Shown piece after piece: positions 5,942 through 11,620 of a stretch of 11,620 bases of DNA; within the stretch, counting starts at the first letter, position 1; each line of letters starts with the position of its first letter. The DNA is taken from assembly GCA_023227685.1 (NCBI GenBank), contig JALNVG010000067.1, forward strand, positions 1 through 11,620, in the 5' to 3' direction. The position numbers and the translations under genes are program-made. Origin of the DNA: Bacteroidaceae bacterium (GTDB lineage: Bacteria > Bacteroidota > Bacteroidia > Bacteroidales > Bacteroidaceae). Under the pieces are notes generated by a model, which saw nothing but the letters and a program-made list of their open reading frames with translations, searched no databases and was not told where the DNA came from.

Positions 5942-6868
5942 ATGAGAACGTATCTTTATTGCGAAGCAGGCTATGTAGTCAAGAATAATTGGCTTCCCAA
6001 CTGTTGGGTAAATGTAGTTTGCCCCGAAAAAAGCGATTTCGATTTTTTACTTAATGAGCTTAAAGTACCGGAATCATTTTTGGCGGACATAGCCGATACA
6101 GACGAGCGACCACGTACAGAAAAAGAAGGTAATTGGTTGCTTACCATTCTACGAATTCCAATCAGCAGTCAAAATGGTAATTATCCATTCACAACTATTC
6201 CTATAGGTATTATTACCAATGATGAAATTATCGTATCGATATGTTATCAGCAAACCGATCTCATCCCGGACTTCATTGAGCACACTCAGCGGAAAAATAT
6301 CATTATACGCAACAAACTCGACTTCATTTTACGAATCATTTATTCTTCGGCATTCTGGTTTCTTAAATACCTAAAACAGATCAATAATAATATCAATGAG
6401 GCCGAAAATGGAATGGAAAAAAGCATTCGTAATGAGGACTTACTGCAATTGATGAAACTGCAAAAGACACTGGTTTACTTCAACACCTCCATCCGTGGTA
6501 ATGAAATCATGATAGGAAAATTGAAAAGTATCTTTCATGATACCAACTATTTAGATCAGGGATTGGCAGAAGATGTAATCATCGAATTGAAACAAGGTTA
6601 TAATACGGTCAATATTTACAGCAACATCCTTTCGGGTACAATGGATACTTTTGCTTCCATTATCTCAAACAATGTGAACACGATAATGAAACGCATGGCG
6701 AGCCTCAACATTATATTGATGATCCCCACAATGATAGCCGGCCTTTACGGCATGAACGTCAACATCTATGTAGCACATCTGCATTATGCCTTCTGGTTAA
6801 TTCTTGCTATCTCACTGGGACTTTCTTCATTGGCGTTTCTTGTATTCAGAAAAATCAAGTGGTTTTAA
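5942..6868 (+). CDS. corA: CorA-family divalent metal (Mg2+) transporter
   Basis: CorA proteins are pentameric inner-membrane channels for Mg2+ (in some members Co2+, Ni2+ or Zn2+). The 308-residue protein has the family plan: a cytosolic alpha/beta domain (about 1-135), a long helical stalk (about 140-250) and two C-terminal membrane helices (about 253-272 and 282-301). The GMN selectivity motif is present at 270-272 (GLYGMNVN). The loop after it, VNIYVAHLH, lacks the MPEL typical of classical CorA, placing it among the divergent CorA-like proteins of Bacteroidetes. A positive C-terminus (RKIKWF) follows TM2. AGGAG at 5929-5933 supports the ATG at 5942. The gene has its own promoter and a leader with an upstream ORF. 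It is divergent from gpmI and convergent with rnhB. Mg2+ is the likeliest substrate, but specificity is not shown by the sequence. Confidence 0.88.
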   Translation: MRTYLYCEAGYVVKNNWLPNCWVNVVCPEKSDFDFLLNELKVPESFLADIADTDERPRTEKEGNWLLTILRIPISSQNGNYPFTTIPIGIITNDEIIVSICYQQTDLIPDFIEHTQRKNIIIRNKLDFILRIIYSSAFWFLKYLKQINNNINEAENGMEKSIRNEDLLQLMKLQKTLVYFNTSIRGNEIMIGKLKSIFHDTNYLDQGLAEDVIIELKQGYNTVNIYSNILSGTMDTFASIISNNVNTIMKRMASLNIILMIPTMIAGLYGMNVNIYVAHLHYAFWLILAISLGLSSLAFLVFRKIKWF

Positions 6869-6928
6869 AGAAAATACGGCATTAACGGATAAAAGCGGGG
6901 AATTGACAATAACCGATATTCTTTAAAA
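6863..6928. terminator. Weak inverted repeat spanning both stop codons of corA and rnhB
   Basis: TTTTAAAGAA at 6863-6872 is perfectly complementary to TTCTTTAAAA at 6919-6928. Pairing can extend imperfectly inward (6873-6879 with 6913-6918). The spacer is long and the stem AT-rich, so termination would be weak. It is the only structure seen between these converging genes. Confidence 0.35.
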
Positions 6929-7525
6929 AGGAATTCTCAGTTGTCCGTCTCCCAACAGATTATAAGTCATCCGATGAAACGGAGTCACCCCATATTCCGA
7001 TATGGCCTGACGATGCTTCTTAGTCGGATAACCTTTATTATCTATCCAATCATATTGGGGATAATCGCCGTGCAACATAAACATATAATCATCACGATAA
7101 GTCTTGGCCAGAATAGATGCCGCAGCAATAGACATGTATTTGCCATCGCCTTTTACTATTGTCGAATAAGGAATATCGGCATACTTTTTAAACCGATTAC
7201 CATCAATGAGCAGATATTGAGGAGAGATAGAGAGTTGTGCTACAGCACGATGCATCGCCAAAAACGAAGCATTCAAGATATTTATCTTATCAATCTCCTG
7301 TGAAGTAACAACACCCACGGCCCAATCGGTCGCCTCTCTCAAAATCACCTCACGCAGTGCATAACGCTTACGGGCACTGAGCTGTTTGGAATCATTCAAG
7401 AGATCATTTCTAAAATCCTTTGGCAGTATAACAGCTGCTGCATAAACCGGACCGGCAAGACAACCTCTGCCCGCTTCATCACATCCGGCTTCTATCAGAT
7501 CTTTATTTAACCAGGGTAATAACAT
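6923..7525 (-). CDS. rnhB: Ribonuclease HII
   Basis: RNase HII cleaves the RNA strand of RNA-DNA hybrids and nicks DNA at single embedded ribonucleotides, starting ribonucleotide excision repair in the cytosol. The 200-residue length is typical. The catalytic acidic residues are visible: D16 and E17 in GCDEAGRGCLAGPV, D108 in LLIDGN, and D127 in VKGDGKYMSIAAASILAKTYRD. The motif GYPTKKHRQAISEYGVTPFHR is also characteristic. The ATG at 7525 places the DEAGRG motif at its usual distance from the N-terminus. The gene overlaps a weak palindrome at its 3' end and converges on the CorA-type gene. No exact TAnnTTTG box lies directly upstream, only a spacing variant, TACAGTTTG at 7531-7539, so its promoter is unclear. 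The 317-base upstream gap holds an unusual repeat element. Confidence 0.96.
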   Translation of the reverse strand: MLLPWLNKDLIEAGCDEAGRGCLAGPVYAAAVILPKDFRNDLLNDSKQLSARKRYALREVILREATDWAVGVVTSQEIDKINILNASFLAMHRAVAQLSISPQYLLIDGNRFKKYADIPYSTIVKGDGKYMSIAAASILAKTYRDDYMFMLHGDYPQYDWIDNKGYPTKKHRQAISEYGVTPFHRMTYNLLGDGQLRIPF

Positions 7526-7602
7526 TGTTTCAAACTGTAAATTATTAGGCTACTAAGGTATGGTAAATAATCCAACTCGAACAGATTACACAAATAATTA
7601 AA

Positions 7603-7610
7603 TATTTTTG
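7603..7610 (+). promoter_or_regulatory. Orphan -7 box pointing into the repeat element
   Basis: TATTTTTG matches TAnnTTTG exactly on the plus strand, although both flanking genes are on the minus strand. No -33 TTTG is found at the usual distance, and such a box can occur by chance in AT-rich DNA. If real, the RNA would begin near 7617 and run through the repeat element. Confidence 0.25.
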
Positions 7611-7661
7611 TCACAAGATTAGTCCTTTCTCCCCGTATAATTAACAACCGTTTCGGGCTTG

Positions 7662-7761
7662 ATTACTCCGGCCCGTGTATGGAGGCTATATAGCCCACGT
7701 ACGGAAACCATATAGCCCGTGTATGGAAACCGGATAGATTGCATACACGGGCTAGAGTAAT
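7662..7761. repeat. 20-bp inverted repeat enclosing three 22-bp tandem repeats
   Basis: Arms 7662-7681 and 7742-7761 pair over 20 positions with one mismatch (7669/7754) and one G-U (7670/7753). Between and including the left arm lie three direct units of 22 bp: 7671-7692, 7693-7714 and 7715-7736. Each has the form GCCC(G/A)(T/C)GTA(T/C)GG followed by a more variable half. The same right arm also pairs perfectly with TAGCCCGTGTATG at 7713-7725, giving a smaller alternative hairpin. No U run follows on the minus strand, so it is not a classic terminator for hppA. It could be a dispersed palindromic element, a structured RNA or a protein-binding array. Confidence 0.8.
7671..7736. repeat. Three tandem 22-bp imperfect repeats
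   Basis: Unit 1 is 7671-7692, unit 2 is 7693-7714 and unit 3 is 7715-7736. Units 1 and 3 share GCCCGTGTATGGA; unit 2 differs in that core by three transitions (GCCCACGTACGGA). Units 2 and 3 share GGAAACC. A fourth partial copy (7742-7754) is inverted. Spacing of 22 bp is close to two DNA helical turns, so equivalent bases face the same side. Confidence 0.8.
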
Positions 7762-7842
7762 TGCTTTTATATAAATTCTAATCTAATGAGAAAAGAGACT
7801 AAATTCTTATGCAAAAAGTTATAATTCAGATAAGAAAAAACT

Positions 7843-10050
7843 TTATCCAAACAAACTCCAGGAAACTGTAAGCCCGGCCATAACAATAGATACCATGCTC
7901 ATCAGTTTAATAAGAATATTTAAGCTGGGGCCCGAAGTATCCTTAAACGGATCACCTACGGTATCACCAACAACTGTGGCTTTATGAACTTCGCTTCCCT
8001 TACCGCCAAAATGACCTTCCTCTACATATTTCTTTGCATTATCCCAAGCACCTCCGGCATTGGCCATAAAGACAGCCAACACGAATCCGCTGCACAAACC
8101 TCCGATTAAAAGCCCCATAACTCCGGAAACGCCGAATATCAATCCGGTTGCAATCGGAGCAATAATGGCAAGCATAGAAGGGAGAATCATCTCATGCTGG
8201 GCGCTCTTTGTTGAGATTTCAACACAACGTTCATAATCAGGATCGGCCTCACCTGTCAAAATTCCTTTTATCTCACGAAACTGACGGCGAACTTCATCAA
8301 CCATTTTCCCCGCAGCTCTACCAACGGCATTCATCGTAAGTCCGCAGAACAAGAAAGCCATCATCGAACCAAGAAACATTCCGGCAAGTACCCGCGGATT
8401 CATCAGATTGACACTATAGTAATTCATAAAATCAAGAAATGTAGCTTTGGCTGTCTCTACAATATGACCACCGGGAAGAGATAAATTAAGCGTACCTATT
8501 CGGGTTAATCCTATCCGAATCTCTTCGATATAAGAGGCTAATAAGGCCAAACCTGTTAATGCAGCAGAACCTATGGCAAAACCTTTTCCCGTAGCTGCAG
8601 TTGTATTGCCCAGCGAATCGAGGGCATCGGTACGTTTGCGAACCTCTTCGCCAAGACCTGCCATTTCAGCATTTCCACCTGCATTATCAGCTATAGGCCC
8701 ATAAGCATCGGTGGCCAATGTGATGCCCAACGTTGAAAGCATCCCTACGGCAGCAATGCCGATGCCGTACAGACCCATACCTACATTGGAGAAATCACCG
8801 GCTGCGGCAAACAAGTAAGCAGCAATAATACTGGCAGCAATGGTCACAACCGGAATTGCCGTAGAAAGCATGCCCAAACCGATACCGGATATAATAACCG
8901 TTGCCGGTCCGGTCTTGCCACTCTCACTAAGTTTCTGAGTGGGACGATAAGACTGTGAAGTATAATATTCGGTAGAACGTCCGATAATAACACCTGCTAA
9001 CAATCCTATAACCACCGAGCAAGAAATAAGTGCCCAATTTTGTAATTGCAACAACCAAAAAATAAAAAACGTAGCTGCCACGATGAGGATAGAACTTAAA
9101 TTAGTGCCGAAAGATAATGCGTGCAACAAATCTTTCATCTTTGCATCATCTTTGGTACGGACAGCGAATATACCTACTATAGAAAGAATTATACCGCAAG
9201 CGGCAATCAGCATCGGCGCAATAACAGCCTTATACTGCATATTCACATCGCCTGCCATCATAAAAGCAGCTGCTCCCAATGAAGCTGACGCAAGAATTGA
9301 TCCGCAATAGGATTCATACAAATCCGCACCCATACCGGCTACATCTCCTACGTTATCTCCCACATTGTCAGCAATAGTAGCAGGATTGCGCGGATCATCT
9401 TCTGGTATTCCGGCTTCAACCTTACCCACCAAATCGGCACCGACATCTGCGGCTTTCGTATAAATGCCACCGCCTACACGTGCAAACAAGGCCTGCGTAG
9501 AAGCGCCCATCCCGAAAGTTAGCATGGTTGTAGTAATGACACAAAGTTTGGCTGTGGGTGACATTGCATCTACCGGTATCGCCCAATTAAGTAACAAATA
9601 CCAGAAAGAAATATCAAACAGGCCCAAACCAACAACAACCAATCCCATAACAGCTCCGCTGCGAAAGGCTATTTTCAAACCTCCATTCAATGACGTTTGA
9701 GCCGCATTGGTGGTACGGGCAGAAGCATAGGTCGCTGTTTTCATTCCCAAAAATCCGGATAGACCGGAAAAGAATCCACCGGTCAAGAAGGCCATCGGCA
9801 CCCAATTGTTCTGCACATGAAAGCCGTAGGCCATAATGGCAAACAAGATAACCAACCCAAGAAATGCATACGCAACAATTTTATACTGTTGTTTCAAATA
9901 AGACATTGCTCCCTTCCGCACATCAGCGGCAATTTTCATCATTCGGGGCGTACCTTCACTCTCTTTCTTCATTTGCTTATAAAAATAATAAGCAAAAGCA
10001 AGAGCTAACAGAGAGGCAATTGGAATAAACCAAAATAGAAGATGATCCAT
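7843..10050 (-). CDS. hppA: K+-dependent Na+-translocating (possibly Na+/H+) membrane pyrophosphatase
   Basis: This homodimeric integral membrane enzyme hydrolyses pyrophosphate (as Mg-PPi) and uses the energy to export Na+ and/or H+. The 735-residue sequence is hydrophobic throughout, consistent with the roughly 16 helices of the family. The PPi-binding motifs are present: DVGADLVGKVE at 202-212, DDPRNPATIADNVGDNVGD at 218-236, DAYGPIADNAGGN near 448-460, and the C-terminal VVGDTVGDPFKDTSGPS. GNTTAATGKG at 481-490 has Ala485 and Gly488 where K+-independent enzymes have Lys and Thr, so K+ dependence is predicted. Glu246 in LYESY matches the gate glutamate of Na+-pumping members. Enzymes of this clade in gut Bacteroides have been reported to pump both Na+ and H+, so dual transport is plausible but not proven. 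The gene stands alone on its strand; no exact TAnnTTTG box is seen upstream of 10050. Confidence 0.95.
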   Translation of the reverse strand: MDHLLFWFIPIASLLALAFAYYFYKQMKKESEGTPRMMKIAADVRKGAMSYLKQQYKIVAYAFLGLVILFAIMAYGFHVQNNWVPMAFLTGGFFSGLSGFLGMKTATYASARTTNAAQTSLNGGLKIAFRSGAVMGLVVVGLGLFDISFWYLLLNWAIPVDAMSPTAKLCVITTTMLTFGMGASTQALFARVGGGIYTKAADVGADLVGKVEAGIPEDDPRNPATIADNVGDNVGDVAGMGADLYESYCGSILASASLGAAAFMMAGDVNMQYKAVIAPMLIAACGIILSIVGIFAVRTKDDAKMKDLLHALSFGTNLSSILIVAATFFIFWLLQLQNWALISCSVVIGLLAGVIIGRSTEYYTSQSYRPTQKLSESGKTGPATVIISGIGLGMLSTAIPVVTIAASIIAAYLFAAAGDFSNVGMGLYGIGIAAVGMLSTLGITLATDAYGPIADNAGGNAEMAGLGEEVRKRTDALDSLGNTTAATGKGFAIGSAALTGLALLASYIEEIRIGLTRIGTLNLSLPGGHIVETAKATFLDFMNYYSVNLMNPRVLAGMFLGSMMAFLFCGLTMNAVGRAAGKMVDEVRRQFREIKGILTGEADPDYERCVEISTKSAQHEMILPSMLAIIAPIATGLIFGVSGVMGLLIGGLCSGFVLAVFMANAGGAWDNAKKYVEEGHFGGKGSEVHKATVVGDTVGDPFKDTSGPSLNILIKLMSMVSIVMAGLTVSWSLFG

Positions 10051-10171
10051 AGACTAGAATTTTAAGTTAAAAAAAAATATACCTAAAATTAGAGTATTGA
10101 ATCGATATAAGCAAAAAACTATATTAAAAGTTAGTTAAAAGACTTATACTTTCTTTATGACCTGAAGCGAG

Positions 10172-11062
10172 TTATCTTGCTGCCTTACTGAGTGTAACCA
10201 AATACACACCGGTAAAAATAAAACAAACGGCTACAAGAACAATCCATGTAAAGGAAGCCAACCCCATGGCAACACTTAACGATGTTCCCACAACCGGCAA
10301 GATATAATTATAAGTAGAAATAACTGTGGGACGGAGTATCTTTTGTGCCTTCATCATCAAAACAAAAGTAACAACGGTACACAAAAGAGCAATGCAAGCT
10401 ATTCTCAACCAGATAGTTGCAGGCAAGGATAAAAGATGATCACTGGCTAAGTCGGAATAAGAAAGTGGAAAATAGCACATAAATGCATAAGAGAAAAGCC
10501 ACTTACACACCGTAACGGGGTGATAGCGGGTAATTAGCTTTTTAAACGCTGTCAAATATATTGCATAAGACAATTGAGCACACAGGCACAATAAATCACC
10601 TAACATACTACTTTGCCCCTTCACACCCTGCATACTACCGAAGACCAGGATAACAGCCCCAACAGCTCCCAAAAATATACCTAACAGTTTCTTACGCGTT
10701 ATGGGCTCTTTGAGATAAATAGCTGCAACACACATGGTAAGAACCGGTGCCATAGAAGTAATAATACTCGAATCTATTGGAGAAGTCTTGCTGAGACCGA
10801 TAATAAATAGTCCCTGATTCAACATCGTTCCGAAAACGGCAGCAAAGAAAAGCATACCAAGGTCATGCCAACTAACCGACTCATGTTTCATAAAAAGAGA
10901 CACCAACCAGAATGCAGTACATGCGCCCCCCAGCCTCAACGTATTAAGACTTAGTGGAGCTATATATACTAGTACGGACTTACCTATTGGAGAAATTAAA
11001 CCAAAGAGAACCATTGCTAAAAAGATAGCAAGATGGCCTTTTAATTCAGGAGATACCTTCAT
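10172..11062 (-). CDS. EamA/DMT-family transporter
   Basis: This inner-membrane protein has two tandem EamA repeats with about ten predicted helices. It is 296 residues from the chosen start, typical for the drug/metabolite transporter superfamily. Family hallmarks include FGLISPIGKSVL in TM1, the SSIITSMAPVLTMCVAAIYLKE segment ending the first repeat (with EPITRKKLLGIFLGAVGAVIL after it), and STYNYILPVVG in the second. The family exports or imports amino acids, metabolites or drugs; the substrate cannot be told from the sequence. The frame is open from 11134, but the -7 box at 11081-11088 lies inside that extension, so the ATG at 11062 (MKVSPELKGHLAIFLAMVLF) is the likely start. It leaves a leader of about 12 bases. 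It lies downstream of sufS on the same strand but has its own promoter, and hppA follows 121 bases later. Confidence 0.85.
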   Translation of the reverse strand: MKVSPELKGHLAIFLAMVLFGLISPIGKSVLVYIAPLSLNTLRLGGACTAFWLVSLFMKHESVSWHDLGMLFFAAVFGTMLNQGLFIIGLSKTSPIDSSIITSMAPVLTMCVAAIYLKEPITRKKLLGIFLGAVGAVILVFGSMQGVKGQSSMLGDLLCLCAQLSYAIYLTAFKKLITRYHPVTVCKWLFSYAFMCYFPLSYSDLASDHLLSLPATIWLRIACIALLCTVVTFVLMMKAQKILRPTVISTYNYILPVVGTSLSVAMGLASFTWIVLVAVCFIFTGVYLVTLSKAAR

Positions 11063-11080
11063 ATTATATTCTTTATCGGG

Positions 11081-11110
11081 CAAAGGTAAGGAATAAAAGC
11101 CAATACCGAA
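11081..11110 (-). promoter_or_regulatory. Promoter of the EamA transporter gene
   Basis: The minus strand reads TACCTTTG at 11081-11088, an exact -7 box. A TTCG at 11107-11110, one base off TTTG, lies 18 bases upstream as a possible -33. Transcription near 11074 makes the ATG at 11062 the first usable start and excludes the one at 11134. Confidence 0.7.
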
Positions 11111-11113
11111 CCT

Positions 11114-11137
11114 GAAAAAAATTTGTTTTAGCAAACA
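11114..11137 (-). terminator. Possible weak terminator after sufS
   Basis: On the minus strand a short stem TGTTT/AAACA (11133-11137 with 11124-11128) with loop GCTA is followed, after AA, by a run of seven T. The stem is short and AT-rich, so it is weak. It lies 12 bases past the sufS stop and upstream of the EamA promoter. Confidence 0.4.
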
Positions 11138-11149
11138 GAAAAAGAATCC

Positions 11150-11620
11150 TTAAAACATCTTTATAACACGCTCCAAACCAGCGATAAAAGTATCGACCTC
11201 TTCTTTGGTATTATAAATGGCAAAAGAGGCACGAACAGTTCCTTCTATGCCTAATCGAATCATTAATGGCTGAGCACAATGGTGCCCCGTTCGCACAGCT
11301 ATACCAAGTCGATCAAGCAAAGTGCCCATATCAAAATGGTGAATATTGCCCACAAGGAAAGATATGACACCACCTCTATTGCAGGCATCACCAAAAATAC
11401 GCATATCGGGAATAGCCTTCATACGTTCCAAAGCATAAGTGGTGAGCTCTTGTTCATAAGCGGAAATATTATCCAGGCCTATCTCTGAAACATAATCGAG
11501 GGCTTTGGCCAAACTGGTAGCACCGATATAATCGGGAGTACCTGCCTCAAATTTATAGGGTAACTCATTGAACGTTGTTTCTTCAAAAGAAACATGAGAA
11601 ATCATTTCACCACCACCCTG
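11150..11620 (-). CDS. sufS: Cysteine desulfurase SufS (partial, 5' part off the window)
   Basis: SufS is a PLP-dependent enzyme that takes sulfur from cysteine as an active-site persulfide and passes it to SufE or SufU and the SufBCD scaffold for Fe-S cluster assembly. Only the last 156 residues are present; the frame is open to the window edge, beginning QGGGEMIS. Clear family marks are GGGEMI, FEAGTPDYIGATSLAKALDY, and RTGHHCAQPLM with the catalytic Cys codon at 11276-11278. RTGHHCAQPLM is the group II (SufS/CsdA) form rather than IscS. The C-terminus IYNTKEEVDTFIAGLERVIKMF is complete and ends in TAA. An internal Met at 11605 is not the start, since the conserved QGGGE precedes it. Other suf genes would be expected just beyond the right edge, though this is not visible. 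Confidence 0.93.
   Translation of the reverse strand, partial: QGGGEMISHVSFEETTFNELPYKFEAGTPDYIGATSLAKALDYVSEIGLDNISAYEQELTTYALERMKAIPDMRIFGDACNRGGVISFLVGNIHHFDMGTLLDRLGIAVRTGHHCAQPLMIRLGIEGTVRASFAIYNTKEEVDTFIAGLERVIKMF

Larger units (their letters stand above)
7526..7842. other. 317-base intergenic region between hppA and rnhB
   Basis: No convincing gene is seen in either strand. The central part (7662-7761) is a GC-richer inverted-repeat element with three 22-bp tandem units. A plus-strand -7 box lies at 7603-7610. The flanks (7526-7600 and 7770-7842) are AT-rich and show no clear terminator with a U run for hppA. Confidence 0.7.

Noticed and set aside
7671..7754. CRISPR-like array
   Set aside because: The 22-bp units abut directly with no spacers, one copy is inverted, and no cas gene is present.
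9083..9805. ORFs on both strands within hppA
   Set aside because: They are alternative frames of the continuous 735-residue pyrophosphatase.
10111..10121. TAGTTTTTTG as the hppA -7 box on the minus strand
   Set aside because: The TA and TTTG parts are separated by four bases instead of two, so it does not match the consensus.
10113..10136. AACTA/TAGTT hairpin with T run after the EamA gene
   Set aside because: The stem is only 5 bp of mostly A-T pairs with a 10-base loop, too weak to call a terminator.
11063..11134. 24-residue N-terminal extension of the EamA transporter
   Set aside because: The extension spans the promoter box at 11081-11088 and does not resemble the family N-terminus, which begins just before TM1 at 11062.

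Overview
The window looks like chromosomal core DNA from a Bacteroidales bacterium, most likely Bacteroides or a close relative. It is AT-rich and carries the Bacteroidetes -7 promoter box (TAnnTTTG) in front of most transcription units, usually with no Shine-Dalgarno sequence. The predicted proteins (RecO, GyrB, a DUF3109 protein, GpmI, an HppA-type pyrophosphatase, SufS) read like Bacteroides orthologs. No phage, insertion sequence, CRISPR array or accessory island was seen.

Layout. On the left, recO (minus strand) is cut by an in-frame TAG near its C-terminus and runs toward the left edge. A tRNA-Glu(UUC) and rpsT (plus strand) share one consensus promoter and end at a strong terminator. 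gyrB (plus) follows with its own promoter, and a bidirectional hairpin separates it from a cysteine-rich DUF3109 gene and gpmI (both minus). gpmI is divergent from a CorA-type transporter gene (plus). That transporter gene has a leader of about 130 nt holding a 13-codon upstream ORF and a possible SD-sequestering fold. It converges on rnhB (minus). A 317-nt intergenic region with three 22-bp tandem repeats inside a 20-bp inverted repeat separates rnhB from hppA (minus). An EamA-type transporter gene (minus) and the 3' part of sufS (minus, cut by the right edge) complete the window.

Functions are mostly housekeeping: DNA repair, topology and RNA removal (recO, gyrB, rnhB), translation (tRNA-Glu, rpsT), glycolysis (gpmI), Fe-S assembly (sufS) and ion or solute transport (CorA-like, hppA, EamA). 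The genes do not form one pathway, and most sit behind their own promoter.

The best leads are regulatory. They are the corA leader peptide, which resembles the Mg2+-sensing MgtL leader in composition; the repeat/inverted-repeat element between rnhB and hppA; and the broken recO 3' end. In recO, gyrB and the EamA gene the -7 box overlaps or lies downstream of the longest-ORF start, so the real start is an internal ATG.
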